A stretch of DNA of 64,000 bases. Origin: VYFG01 sp965213885. Its GTDB lineage: Bacteria; Pseudomonadota; Gammaproteobacteria; Arenicellales; Poriferihabitantaceae. The translations under genes and the position numbers were made by a program. The notes beneath the pieces were generated by a model, which was not told the DNA's origin, ran no database searches, and worked only from the letters and a program-made list of their open reading frames with translations. Position 1 is the stretch's first letter, and every line of letters starts with the position of its first letter. Shown here piece by piece: positions 7,920 to 17,005 of the stretch. The DNA is taken from the NCBI GenBank assembly GCA_965213885.1, contig OZ243919.1, positions 434,001 through 498,000 on the forward strand. The letters run 5' to 3'.

Positions 7920-8810
7920 CTAGCGTTTCGATCTCGCAGCCCGGCGTTCCAGCCAGTTGAACACGATGACGCACGCGTAGCAGATCACGAAATACATGAG
8001 CGCGGTCAGAATCCAGACTTCGAATACCCGAGATGTGGAGACACCAACCTCCACCGCCATGAAAGTCAGCTCCTGGATCGAGATCAGGGATACGATGGAG
8101 GAATCCTTGATCAGGGTGATGAACTGGTTGGCCAGCGGCGGCATGATGCGTGAGACGGCCTGCGGCAGAATCACGTAGCGCATCACATCGAACCCGGAAA
8201 GCCCCATACTCTTGCCGGCTTCCCATTGCCCCCGGGGAATGGACTGGATGCCGGCACGGACAATTTCTGTGATATAGGCGCCTTCAAAGATACTGAGGCA
8301 GATCAGCCCGGCAACGTAGTTGGAGAACAGGGCCGGATCTCCCGCCACCACATAGACAAACCACTGCGCAATCGCCGAATCGCTGCGCGCCAGGTCATCC
8401 ACTCCCAGAAGGGGCATGAGCTGACTGGACAGAAAAAAGTAGAAGATGAAGATGAAGACCAGCGGTGGGGTGTTACGCACCAGTTCAACATAGGTGCGGG
8501 CGATCATGCGCAGGAAGAGGTTGTCGGAAATCCGGCAAAGCCCCATCACCACGCCGATCAGGGCCGAGATCACAATGCCGATCACGGCCAGTCGCATGGT
8601 CATGATCAGACCTTCCAGCAAAAGGTTGGTCACCCACCGCCCGGTATCCTCGTCCACATACGCCAGGAACGGCATGACATGGCCCCAGTTCCAGGTGTAG
8701 CGAAGCACGGTTTCGACCCGCACCACTACGAAAATCACGAATCCGATCACCGATGCGATGACCAGCAGGTCGATCCATGACCACCGTTTCTTGTTCCGGG
8801 GTGTCGCCAT
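7920..8810 (-). CDS. Polar amino-acid ABC transporter permease (HisM/GlnP type)
   Basis: A 296-aa inner-membrane permease. Several hydrophobic segments flank the family signature EAGKSMGLSGFDVMRYVILP, which contacts the ATPase, and ELVRNTPPLVFIFIF is typical of the polar amino-acid group. It overlaps the upstream permease gene at a single base (8810) and pairs with it as a heterodimer. The minus-strand order is ATPase, permease, permease, with the binding protein gene divergent at 10607. The four genes make a complete importer for an amino acid or a related small zwitterion. Confidence 0.9.
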   Translation of the reverse strand: MATPRNKKRWSWIDLLVIASVIGFVIFVVVRVETVLRYTWNWGHVMPFLAYVDEDTGRWVTNLLLEGLIMTMRLAVIGIVISALIGVVMGLCRISDNLFLRMIARTYVELVRNTPPLVFIFIFYFFLSSQLMPLLGVDDLARSDSAIAQWFVYVVAGDPALFSNYVAGLICLSIFEGAYITEIVRAGIQSIPRGQWEAGKSMGLSGFDVMRYVILPQAVSRIMPPLANQFITLIKDSSIVSLISIQELTFMAVEVGVSTSRVFEVWILTALMYFVICYACVIVFNWLERRAARSKR

Positions 8811-9622
8811 CAGGACCGAACCCGCACCCGCCGCTCGAGCCAGGTAACGAATACCGACAGGGTCAGGGTGATCACCAGGTAGATGGCCGCCACCGTGAAC
8901 CAGATTTCGAAGCTCATGAAGGTATCGGCGATGATATTGCGACCTTCCGTGGTCAGATCCGCCACAGCGATGACACTGACGATGGCGGAGTGTTTGATCA
9001 GATTGATGATCTGTCCCGTCAGGGGTGGCAGCATCAGCGGTACTGCCTGGGGCAGGACAATGTACCGATAGGAATCGCGTCGATTGAGGCCCACGGCATC
9101 ACCGGCCTCCCACTGACCCCGGTCCACCGACTCGATGCCTGAGCGGATGATCTCGGCAACGAAGGAAGCCTCGTAGAATGTCAGGCAGATCACACCGGTC
9201 CAGAACCGGTCAACGCCGAAAATGGGCGACAGCACAAAATAGAACAGGTAGAGCTGAACCAGCAGGGGCGTATTGCGCACCACTTCCAGGTAGACCGTCG
9301 CCAGCAGTTTTCCGGACCAGGAACTCGACATCCGCAGAAGCGCGGTAATGAGACCGACCAGCAGGGTGAAAATGGTGCACCAGAATGTCATCTCCAGCGT
9401 CACCATCAGGCCTTTGGTCAGTTGTCCAGGATACAGCTCTCCCTGGTACTCCTTCCAGAGGTACTCGGGTATGTTGTACCACTGCCACAGGTAGCCCATT
9501 TCCCCAGCACCGCGCAGCACCACCCAGATCATGAGAGTCACGAACAACAGGAATTGCAGCGTGGCAATCCATGGCGACTGTTGTGAAAGCCGCCACCAGC
9601 GTCTGACTTGGGTGCGGTTCAT
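8810..9622 (-). CDS. Polar amino-acid ABC transporter permease (second subunit)
   Basis: A 270-aa membrane permease of the HisQ/GlnP family. Signatures are EVVRNTPLLVQLYLFYF and the cytoplasmic loop EAGDAVGLNRRDSYRYIVLP, with about five transmembrane segments. It lies 9 nt downstream of the ATPase gene and is coupled to the following permease. It is most similar in layout to glutamate/aspartate or general amino-acid systems, but specificity is set by the binding protein and is not determined here. Confidence 0.9.
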   Translation of the reverse strand: MNRTQVRRWWRLSQQSPWIATLQFLLFVTLMIWVVLRGAGEMGYLWQWYNIPEYLWKEYQGELYPGQLTKGLMVTLEMTFWCTIFTLLVGLITALLRMSSSWSGKLLATVYLEVVRNTPLLVQLYLFYFVLSPIFGVDRFWTGVICLTFYEASFVAEIIRSGIESVDRGQWEAGDAVGLNRRDSYRYIVLPQAVPLMLPPLTGQIINLIKHSAIVSVIAVADLTTEGRNIIADTFMSFEIWFTVAAIYLVITLTLSVFVTWLERRVRVRS

Positions 9623-9631
9623 CGGGGAGGA

Positions 9632-10381
9632 TCAGTGCGACAGGATCTGGCTGAGAAAAAGCTGCGTCCTCTCGCTTTCCGGAGCGGTAAAAAAGACCGA
9701 AGGCGGCGCCGACTCAACGATCTCTCCGTGATCCATGAATACCATGGTATCCGCCACGGTCTTGGCAAAACCCATTTCGTGGGTCACGACGATCATGGTC
9801 ATGCCCTCCTGGGCCAGTTCGATCATGACATCGAGAACCTCCTTGATCATTTCGGGATCCAGCGCGGAGGTGGGCTCATCGAACAGCATGATTCTCGGTT
9901 TCATGCAAAGGCTGCGGGCGATGGCCACGCGCTGCTGCTGACCGCCGGACAGCTGGCTCGGATACTTGTTGGCCTGATCCGGAATCCGCACCCTCTCCAG
10001 GTACTGCATGGCCACCTCCTCAGCCTCCTTCAGGGACAGCTTTCTCGCCCGCATGGGCGCCAGGGTCAGGTTGCGCAGCACCGTGAGGTGGGGAAACAGG
10101 TTGAACTGCTGAAACACCATGCCCACTTCCCTGCGAACCGCAAGGATGTTTCCCATGTCCTCGGTGAGTTCCCTGCCGTCCACCACGATCTGGCCGGAGT
10201 CATGTTCCTCCAGCCGGTTGATGCAACGGATCATGGTGGACTTGCCGGAACCCGAAGGTCCGCAGACCACCACCCGCTCCCCCAGTCGGACTTCCATGTT
10301 GAGATTCTTCAATGCCTGGAAGTTTCCGAAAAACTTGCTTACATCAGTCAAACGGATCACCGGATCCGGATTTTCTGTCAT
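9632..10381 (-). CDS. Polar amino-acid ABC transporter ATP-binding protein (GlnQ type)
   Basis: A 249-aa ATPase with Walker A GPSGSGKST, Q-loop VFQQFNLFPH, signature LSGGQQQR, Walker B IMLFDEPTSALDPE and switch His in VVTHEMGFA. The length and the FNLFPHLTVL motif are typical of the GlnQ/HisP group. It is the first gene of the minus-strand transporter operon and divergent from its binding-protein gene. The permease and binding protein at 42064-45210 have no local ATPase and might share this one, which is inference only. Confidence 0.93.
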   Translation of the reverse strand: MTENPDPVIRLTDVSKFFGNFQALKNLNMEVRLGERVVVCGPSGSGKSTMIRCINRLEEHDSGQIVVDGRELTEDMGNILAVRREVGMVFQQFNLFPHLTVLRNLTLAPMRARKLSLKEAEEVAMQYLERVRIPDQANKYPSQLSGGQQQRVAIARSLCMKPRIMLFDEPTSALDPEMIKEVLDVMIELAQEGMTMIVVTHEMGFAKTVADTMVFMDHGEIVESAPPSVFFTAPESERTQLFLSQILSH

Positions 10382-10513
10382 GGTTGCGGTTCTGTGAAGC
10401 CGGGCGTTGCGGGCATTCTAGCATGAAGCTTTTCCGGCATTTTCCCGATCCGATACGGGAATCATGAATAACCGGATGTTATGCAACGAGATGGGAATCA
10501 GAGTTTATCCGGG

Positions 10514-10544
10514 TTGATTTCAGGCCCTACATGCTGTCTATAAT
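10514..10544 (+). promoter_or_regulatory. Candidate sigma-70 promoter for binding-protein gene
   Basis: TTGATT at 10514-10519 and a perfect TATAAT at 10539-10544, with 19-nt spacing (slightly long), about 65 nt before the start codon of the solute-binding protein and in the 225-bp divergent region. The -10 box is the main support. Confidence 0.4.
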
Positions 10545-10606
10545 GGCATCCTGCGGTGCGGTCCAGACAGACCGCCCAAAATCAGTCACCACCCATCCCG
10601 GAGAGT

Positions 10607-11455
10607 ATGATGAGAAAACGAAATCTATTGATGACCATCGCCGCCATGGCGCTTTCGGCCCTGGTGGGCACCCAGGCACTGGCGCAGAACGAACTGGCTG
10701 CATCCAGTACGCTCGAGGAAATCAAGAAGCGCAAGGTACTGAAGGTGGGTTTTTCCACTTTCGTGCCGTGGGCGATGCGTAACAGCAAGGGCGAATTTAT
10801 TGGCTTTGAGATTGAAGTCGCCCGCAAACTCGCGGAAGACAACGGCTGGGAAGTCGAACATATCTCAACCGCCTGGGACGGCATCATTCCCGCGCTGATT
10901 GCCGGCAAGTTCGATGTCATCATCGGCGGCATGTCGGCCACGCCGAAGCGCTCCCAGACGGTGAATTTCACCATTCCCTACGCCTATTCCACGATTACGA
11001 TGTCAGCCAACAAGGAACTGGCCGGTGATTTCAAGACCTTCGAGGATTTCAACCGGCCCGATGTCACGCTGTCGGTTCGTCGGGGAAGTTCCAACGTGGA
11101 ATGGATGAAAGAGCATTTCCCCAATGCCGAGTTCACCTATTTCGATTCCGACCCGTTGGCATTCCAGGAGGTACTGAACGGCAATGCCCATGGCGTGGTC
11201 AGCGCGGAACCCAAGCCGTCTCTATACACACTGGCCAACAGCGAAGTGCTGTTCAAGCCATTCGGTGACCAGAAGTTCAACTTTTATCCTGGCGGCTTCG
11301 CGGTCCGCAAAGGGGACCCGGACTTTCTGACCTTCCTCAACACCTGGATCCAGCTTTATACTTCCAATGGCTGGCTTGAAGAACGCAAGAGTTATTGGTT
11401 CGAGACGGATGGTTGGTTCGGTGAAGTGGATGACAATCCATTTGTCGTCCAATAG
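10607..11455 (+). CDS. Polar amino-acid ABC transporter substrate-binding protein (family 3)
   Basis: A 282-aa periplasmic binding protein. The start is set at the ATG ATG after GGAGAG (10607 or 10610). An upstream GTG would add 17 residues with no ribosome-binding site. The signal peptide is MRKRNLLMTIAAMALSALVG, with cleavage after QALAQ. Family 3 motifs include LKVGFSTFVPWAMR, GFEIEVARKLAED, and DGIIPALIAGKFDVIIGGMS. It supplies substrate to the permease/ATPase set encoded divergently at 7920-10381. The ligand is probably an amino acid or related compound. A clear terminator follows. Confidence 0.92.
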   Translation: MMRKRNLLMTIAAMALSALVGTQALAQNELAASSTLEEIKKRKVLKVGFSTFVPWAMRNSKGEFIGFEIEVARKLAEDNGWEVEHISTAWDGIIPALIAGKFDVIIGGMSATPKRSQTVNFTIPYAYSTITMSANKELAGDFKTFEDFNRPDVTLSVRRGSSNVEWMKEHFPNAEFTYFDSDPLAFQEVLNGNAHGVVSAEPKPSLYTLANSEVLFKPFGDQKFNFYPGGFAVRKGDPDFLTFLNTWIQLYTSNGWLEERKSYWFETDGWFGEVDDNPFVVQ

Positions 11456-11493
11456 AATCCGCCATGGCGTTCCGATTCGCTGATCCTGTACGG

Positions 11494-11523
11494 AAAACCC
11501 GCGCTTCGCGCGGGTTTTCTTTT
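11494..11523 (+). terminator. Rho-independent terminator after binding-protein gene
   Basis: A perfect 11-bp stem, AAAACCCGCGC / GCGCGGGTTTT (11494-11504 and 11508-11518), with a TTC loop and a following CTTTT tract, ~40 nt after the stop codon. The A-run on the 5' side makes it potentially bidirectional. Confidence 0.92.
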
Positions 11524-11524
11524 G

Positions 11525-11862
<338 letters not shown>

Positions 11863-12690
11863 ATGAATCAGCTGGACCGGTTCGTCGATCTGAAACGTTA
11901 TCCGATACACAGGATCAGGCACGGTGCAGGAAGATCCCTGGTATCGGACTGCCGACAGGAGATTTCAAGAAATTCCTTTTGCGCCCTCCCGGGCTTCATC
12001 CTGCCGGAGGCGCTTGCCCTGTTGTCCCGGGAAGCGGTGTCAATGGAGAGAATCGCCCGGCGCCTGGACTATCCTGTCACACTCTACAGCTGGATGGACA
12101 ATTCCGGCTTTCCCGACGACCACCCGAGGTCCGCGCTTCTCAGACGCCGGTGTGGGGCGATTACCGCTGATCAGTTTGCCGGGGATTCGCTGTGCCGGTC
12201 ACTGTACGAATGCGATGAAATCACGGATTTCGTCAGAAGCCTGCTGGGCTACGATGCGCTGTACCGGTCTGCCGACCCCGCCATTTCCCTGCGAATGAAC
12301 GTGATGGGGCAGGGGGACACCTTTGACTGGCATTTCGACACGAATGACGGTGCCGTGTCACTGCTCCTGCAATGCGCGGACAGTGGCGGTGTTTTCGAGT
12401 ACGCACCGCTGATCCGCAGCGAGGAGGATGAAAACTACGCCGCAGTATCGGCCATACTGGACGGCGTCGCAGAGCCCCATCGTGCCGAAATGCCGCCGGG
12501 AACATTCATGTTGTTCATGGGAAGGCGCAGTCTGCACCGGGTTTCAGCCGTCGGTGCAACACGCAACCTCAGACACAGCCTTCTGTTCAGCTACGATCGT
12601 CAACCTGGCATGGTCTTTCCGGAAGAGACCCGCAGGCGCCTGACGGAACCGTCCTCCACTCCCTACCGCGGCGCATCGGCGTCGGAGTAG
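11863..12690 (+). CDS. 2-oxoglutarate/Fe(II)-dependent oxygenase-like protein
   Basis: A 275-aa protein with a jelly-roll oxygenase signature. The HxD motif is in FDWHFDTNDG, a distal His is in RRSLHRVSAVG, and an Arg follows in RNLRHSLLFSYD. The segment PPGTFMLFMGRRSLHRV is typical of the 2OG-FeII oxygenase superfamily (prolyl hydroxylase-like fold). There is no signal peptide. The ATG lies immediately at the end of the group II intron remnant, so the original upstream region may have been lost or replaced. It is convergent with the ASCH gene. The substrate is unknown. Confidence 0.75.
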   Translation: MNQLDRFVDLKRYPIHRIRHGAGRSLVSDCRQEISRNSFCALPGFILPEALALLSREAVSMERIARRLDYPVTLYSWMDNSGFPDDHPRSALLRRRCGAITADQFAGDSLCRSLYECDEITDFVRSLLGYDALYRSADPAISLRMNVMGQGDTFDWHFDTNDGAVSLLLQCADSGGVFEYAPLIRSEEDENYAAVSAILDGVAEPHRAEMPPGTFMLFMGRRSLHRVSAVGATRNLRHSLLFSYDRQPGMVFPEETRRRLTEPSSTPYRGASASE

Positions 12691-12696
12691 CTGCCG

Positions 12697-13164
12697 CTAC
12701 TTGACGAGATCAAATGACTCCAGAACGACCGGCAGATCGTCCCGCCATTCTCTTCCCCACACTCCGAGCTGGAGCTTGAAGTAATCCTCGTGAATCCGTG
12801 ACCAGTATTCCAGACTGCCGTCGCCTTCCCCTTCCCGGGCAGCGAACGCCGCGTCCACCTCGCGGAACGGGCGTTCCTCGACCTTCACCATTTTCAGTAC
12901 ACAGGCAGGCGTCATGTCTTCCCACAGGATGACCCAGTAATCCCCCTCCTTCCGCCTGGGGACGTGATTGATTTCAAAGTCCATGGCCAGATGCGCGGTG
13001 GCACGCTTGGTTTCATCGATGGCAAGCTGCGTCACGTGATCACCATAGTCGGCAAATCGCGGATCACCGAATGTGCTGCAATGATATTCTTCAGCGGTAA
13101 TGCCGAACTTTCGTCTGGCTTCGGCCCAATGGGCTTCCACTTCGGGGGTCTTCTCTCCAATCAT
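12697..13164 (-). CDS. ASCH domain protein
   Basis: A 155-aa protein with the PUA-superfamily ASCH fold, as in YhfF-like proteins. Features are FGDPRFADYGDHVTQLAIDE, TKRATAHL, WVILWEDMTPACVLKMVKV and DGSLEYWSRIHEDYF. ASCH proteins are thought to bind RNA or nucleotides, and at least one relative (YqfB) hydrolyses N4-acetylcytidine, so amidohydrolase activity on a modified base is possible. It is the last gene of the long minus-strand operon beginning at 22370, 18 nt after the amidase. Confidence 0.8.
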   Translation of the reverse strand: MIGEKTPEVEAHWAEARRKFGITAEEYHCSTFGDPRFADYGDHVTQLAIDETKRATAHLAMDFEINHVPRRKEGDYWVILWEDMTPACVLKMVKVEERPFREVDAAFAAREGEGDGSLEYWSRIHEDYFKLQLGVWGREWRDDLPVVLESFDLVK

Positions 13165-13182
13165 GGTGGTTTCTCCGGGTTT

Positions 13183-14469
13183 TCAATTCAGGTTCAGCGC
13201 GGCCTGGACCCACTGCGCATCCCTCAGCAGCGCATGGTCTTCGCCCGGTCTGCCGATCAGCTGGATGCCGAGGGGCAGACCGGTCGGCCCTCTGCCCGCC
13301 GGCAGGGTAACCGAGGGGACCTTGAGCAGTGTCCACATGCGGCTGAAGATCGGGTTTCCCGTGGACGACAGGCCCGCGGGGGCTTCGCCGGGCGCGCTGG
13401 GCGCCAGCAGAACATCGTAGCGGTCAAACAGCGATGCCAGGCGATTCATAGCTTCGGCTGCCCGGCCCTTCAGGCTTCTGTAGGCGTCATGGGTCACCTC
13501 ACGGCCCGTCTCGATCAACTCGCGAAACTGCGGACTCAGGAGGTCGGCGTGGGCGTGATATTCATGGGCGCGGGCGCGAGCGGCCTCAAACGACATGATG
13601 CCATTGTGACAGTCTGCCAGGTCTTCGAACCCCGGTGGCAGTTCCGCCTCTTCAGTGGGAGACAGGGCGGCCAATGATCCGGCAGCATGGGTCAGAAGAC
13701 TCTGTGTGGCGTCATCCGCCAACTCCCAATGAGGGGTTTTCACGAAACCGATCCGGGGGCCGTCGCCATCCCCGCGCGGCTCGAGGTCGGCCCGGTCCCC
13801 GCACAGGACGGACCGCACCAGCGGAATATCGTCGATCTCCCGACAGATGAACCCCAGGGTATCCAGTGATGGCGCCAGGCCGCAGATGCCTTGCAGATCA
13901 AAACTGCCCCAGCTGGCCTTGTAGCCGATCACCCCGCAATAGGCCGCAGGGCGGGTCACCGAAGCGGCGGTCTGGGTGCCGAAGGCGAAAGGCAGCATGC
14001 CATCCGCGACGGCAGCGGCGGAGCCCATGGAGGAGCCGCCAGGCGTGTGTTCGGGATTGTGGGGGTTGACCGTGCGCCCGGGAGAGAAATAGGCGAATTC
14101 CGTGGTGACGGTCTTGCCGAACAGATTGACGCCCGCGGCGCGGCACAGGGCCACACAGCTGGCATCCCAATGGGGTCTGCGCCCCCGGTAGATCGGCGAG
14201 CCCCAGGCAGCGGTGTGCCCCTGCATGTCGATCACATCCTTGACGCCGATCGGGGCACCCCGGAGCGGTCCGGCGTCCGGCATGGCGTCCAACCGCCGTG
14301 CGGTCTTAAGCACCTCCTCCTCGTCGAAGCTCTCGAAGGCGCCTACACCGGATTCCCTGGCCTGGATTCGTGAGACAAACGATTCCGCAACCTCGACACA
14401 GGAAGCCTGTCCCTCCCGGATGTGCCGCACGATGCGATTGAGACTGAGTTGATTCAGTTCACCTGTCAT
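13183..14469 (-). CDS. Amidase signature family hydrolase
   Basis: A 428-aa amidase-signature enzyme. Triad residues are Lys in APIGVKDVIDM, Ser in TPGGSSMGSAAA, and the nucleophile Ser in GTQTAASVTRPAAYCG. It is shorter than the amidase at 5689-7071 and not its close duplicate. It is located 30 nt after a DUF1116 gene and before an ASCH gene in the PotABCD-type transporter operon, so it probably cleaves an amide, ureido or carbamoyl bond in the imported compound or an intermediate. Confidence 0.85.
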   Translation of the reverse strand: MTGELNQLSLNRIVRHIREGQASCVEVAESFVSRIQARESGVGAFESFDEEEVLKTARRLDAMPDAGPLRGAPIGVKDVIDMQGHTAAWGSPIYRGRRPHWDASCVALCRAAGVNLFGKTVTTEFAYFSPGRTVNPHNPEHTPGGSSMGSAAAVADGMLPFAFGTQTAASVTRPAAYCGVIGYKASWGSFDLQGICGLAPSLDTLGFICREIDDIPLVRSVLCGDRADLEPRGDGDGPRIGFVKTPHWELADDATQSLLTHAAGSLAALSPTEEAELPPGFEDLADCHNGIMSFEAARARAHEYHAHADLLSPQFRELIETGREVTHDAYRSLKGRAAEAMNRLASLFDRYDVLLAPSAPGEAPAGLSSTGNPIFSRMWTLLKVPSVTLPAGRGPTGLPLGIQLIGRPGEDHALLRDAQWVQAALNLN

Positions 14470-14499
14470 GATACTGCCGGCAACCTGACAACGGAATCC

Positions 14500-15699
14500 T
14501 CAGAGAGACAAGGCATCCACTGCCTGTTCAAACAATGTCATGGGCTGTTGGAAGATGCCACCGCCCAGCCGCCCGAGTTCGCCCTGGCCGTCGAGAATTC
14601 CCAGGCTCACCACCGGGCAATGGCCGGATTCGACGACGCGGCGGGCGCAGAGTCCCACCCGCAATCCGAGTTCGCCGAATTCGGGGTGTACATCCCCAAG
14701 CAGGATGGCGGGGAGTGCCAGACCGTTTTGCGGAAGGTAGGCGCCCAGGCCGGCCCTTTGGGCGGGTGCAAAGTTCATGGCCATGGCGCCGAGTCCCAGC
14801 GCGTCCACGACCGCGCTGTCACCGATGGCGCCCAATTTACGGCTCGTCGGAACATCGACATCCAGCTTTCCTTCAGGCGGCGCGGCAGGCGCGGTAAACC
14901 AGCGCCCGTCAAGGCCAGACACCTGGATGCCTGTTTCCAGACCGTTGGCGCCGGCAGTGGTCACCAGGCTGCTGCCTGCCACACCGCTGGCGGATCTGAA
15001 CATGCACTTCACTGCCGCCATCCACAGGTTGAGGAAAAAGCTGGGGCCCTGCTGCAGAAATTCGCGCGCCTTGTGGTCCATACGATCACCGCCCATGCCC
15101 GAGGTCAACCATTCAGCCAGCAGCCGGGTGGCCTCGATGGTGCGCCCGTGGCAGTCGTCTCCCAACGCAAGGGATTGCCGGGCGATATCGATCAGGTTCA
15201 GGGGTGAGCCGACCATGCCGGACAGCTGTTCCGCGAATGGTCCGTTCAGCCAGCGCAGATGCGCCAGGACTGCATCATTGCATAGTCCGAGGCGCATCGC
15301 CGGGCCATTCCCGCCATTGATGGGCGCCCATGCCCGGGCATCGGGCAGGTGGGAGTCACGGACGGCATGCAGGAGCATGTCCGCGGATACTACCGAGGCC
15401 AGGGGGGTCACCACGCCATGGTCCTGGGCGGGGGCCAGTCGGATTTCCCCCTGGAGTATCCGCTCGCGGGCGTCCTCGAAATCCGCCGCCAATCCCTGGA
15501 AGACTGCGGCCACCCGGGCGGAATTCATGATCGGCGCGGTGATCTGCCCTGGTGAGGCGAATGCAGGTCCGGCATGCAGCAACGTTGCACTTGCGCAGCC
15601 CACGGCTTCACCGGCCGTGGTCATGCCGATCCATTCGGGTGAGGAGGCGGTCAGCCGCGCAATCGCGGTACGGTCCGCCTGGTTGGGCATCCCGGTCAT
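14500..15699 (-). CDS. DUF1116 family protein (AllG/YlbE-like)
   Basis: A 399-aa protein of the DUF1116 family. The start is ATG at 15699, which overlaps the previous stop by 4 nt; a GTG at 15720 is possible. Family landmarks are AQDHGVVTPLASVVS, WAPINGGNGPAMRLG, VLAHLRWLNGP, LALGDDCHGR and FLNLWMAAVKCM. In Escherichia coli this family (YlbE, AllG) works with FdrA and AllH in the oxamate carbamoyltransferase step of allantoin catabolism. No fdrA or allH homologue is present here, so the partner or role may differ. Context points to carbamoyl or amide chemistry on an imported nitrogen compound. Confidence 0.8.
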   Translation of the reverse strand: MTGMPNQADRTAIARLTASSPEWIGMTTAGEAVGCASATLLHAGPAFASPGQITAPIMNSARVAAVFQGLAADFEDARERILQGEIRLAPAQDHGVVTPLASVVSADMLLHAVRDSHLPDARAWAPINGGNGPAMRLGLCNDAVLAHLRWLNGPFAEQLSGMVGSPLNLIDIARQSLALGDDCHGRTIEATRLLAEWLTSGMGGDRMDHKAREFLQQGPSFFLNLWMAAVKCMFRSASGVAGSSLVTTAGANGLETGIQVSGLDGRWFTAPAAPPEGKLDVDVPTSRKLGAIGDSAVVDALGLGAMAMNFAPAQRAGLGAYLPQNGLALPAILLGDVHPEFGELGLRVGLCARRVVESGHCPVVSLGILDGQGELGRLGGGIFQQPMTLFEQAVDALSL

Positions 15700-16319
15700 T
15701 CTGTCGCGGGGTCGATCCACGACTCCGAGAAATACAGGAAGGCGCTGGTGGTATCGATACCCGCCTGCACCCGCGGCACCGGCTTTCCGGGCAGCCTGCG
15801 GCCGTTCAGGCGGATCTCAGGCTTTCGGCATTCCACCAGCACGTTGTAGGCTTCGTGCTCCTTGCCGCCGGTCAGTTCCACCGGCAATTCCAGTGCCACC
15901 GGCTCCCCCAGGTCATCCCAGGTCAATGTCACCTCCAGACCGTCCGCCCGGATCTGCTCACGGTAGCAGGAAGCGGAATCCCCTTCGGGCCAGGCCTGCG
16001 TAATCGCCACGTGGGTCAGTCCGGAAAAAGCCGGCGCTTCGGCGAACGCTGCCAGTTTGGCAATGAAGTTCAGCCGCAGGAACTCGGCGAGCGCCCGGTT
16101 GTCCGACAACAGCACATTCGCCGCATTCGGCAGACTGGCCGAGCTGCCGGGATTTTCATAGAGCATCAAAACCGTGCCTCTTCCCGCCGGCGACCAGGCG
16201 ATGCGGAAGAACAGCGCCACTGCGGACAGCGGGCCATCGGGGTCCTCCTTGAGCAGGATGCCGGGGTTCTCGCCGGTCCAGACGACGCGGCCAGGATGGA
16301 TGGGTGAATCTAGCGGCAT
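15696..16319 (-). CDS. Unknown protein, tandem paralogue B
   Basis: A 207-aa soluble protein with no signal peptide or membrane segment and no family I recognise. It is clearly homologous along its whole length to the preceding gene product (16335-16955). Shared features are PG.V.W.G(D/E)NPGI.LK(Q/E)DPDG, a (F/Y)FR...SP.GRG segment, ALxxxL around residue 75, YRE..(S/R)ADG.E near residue 122, GEP and a closing SE(T/S)W. Its stop overlaps the DUF1116 start and it lies 15 nt after paralogue A, so the pair and DUF1116 are translationally linked. The paired, diverged copies suggest two subunits of a heteromer. Confidence 0.75.
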   Translation of the reverse strand: MPLDSPIHPGRVVWTGENPGILLKEDPDGPLSAVALFFRIAWSPAGRGTVLMLYENPGSSASLPNAANVLLSDNRALAEFLRLNFIAKLAAFAEAPAFSGLTHVAITQAWPEGDSASCYREQIRADGLEVTLTWDDLGEPVALELPVELTGGKEHEAYNVLVECRKPEIRLNGRRLPGKPVPRVQAGIDTTSAFLYFSESWIDPATE

Positions 16320-16334
16320 GGCAGTAACGTGTAG

Positions 16335-16955
16335 TCAGGAATGCGGTCGGACCCAGGTTTCGGACACCGCGAGAAAGGCCGTGCTCATCGTGCGGCCGAA
16401 AAACTGGCGGTCCGTGACCCTGCCGTCAAAGGATGTGCCGTTGACGGATATGGATGCGTCCCCGGCTTCGAAGAATACGCTGTACATGTCATGTGCCCCG
16501 GTGGCGCAGTCCTTCGGCGTCACCTCCACGGCGAACGGTTCGCCCAGCTTGCGCCATTCCATGCAGCACTCGACGCCATCGGCGGACATCAGCTCCCGGT
16601 ACACCGACTGCATGTCGCCCTCGCAGCGTCTGTTCTTCATGGGAAGCCTGCGCATGCCGTCGATACCCGCCCTTCGCCGGAACGTGGGGAAGCGCCGGAT
16701 AAAATGTTCCAGCAGGTAGTCCGTCAATGCGTCATTGTCCGTGATGCACAGGTTATTGGCATCCGGAAACCCGGCGGCACTGTCCGGTTGTTCCAGCAAC
16801 AGCATGGTATGACCGCGGCCATGGGGCGAGAGCGTCACCCGGAAATACACCGCCAGGGACGACCAGTCCCCATCGGGGTCCTGTTTGAGATAGATGCCCG
16901 GATTGTCGCCGCACCATTCCACGGTGCCGGGATTGACTGGAGTTCTGTCTGTCAT
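16335..16955 (-). CDS. Unknown protein, tandem paralogue A
   Basis: A 206-aa protein. The start is ATG at 16955, because longer frames would run into the ATPase gene that ends at 17006. The opening is NPGTVEWCGDNPGIYLKQDP, with LSPHGRGHTMLLLEQPDS in the middle and an end in FLAVSETWVRP. It has no signal peptide. It matches paralogue B throughout but has diverged strongly, including several extra cysteines (for example VECCMEW). The gene sits between a PotA-type ATPase and a DUF1116 gene in a catabolic/transport operon. The function is unknown; an enzyme subunit acting on the imported substrate is the simplest guess. Confidence 0.75.
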   Translation of the reverse strand: MTDRTPVNPGTVEWCGDNPGIYLKQDPDGDWSSLAVYFRVTLSPHGRGHTMLLLEQPDSAAGFPDANNLCITDNDALTDYLLEHFIRRFPTFRRRAGIDGMRRLPMKNRRCEGDMQSVYRELMSADGVECCMEWRKLGEPFAVEVTPKDCATGAHDMYSVFFEAGDASISVNGTSFDGRVTDRQFFGRTMSTAFLAVSETWVRPHS

Positions 16956-17005
16956 GAGATTCTGGTTGTCGGATCGGTCGATTGTGAATCGGCAGACTGG
17001 ACGGA

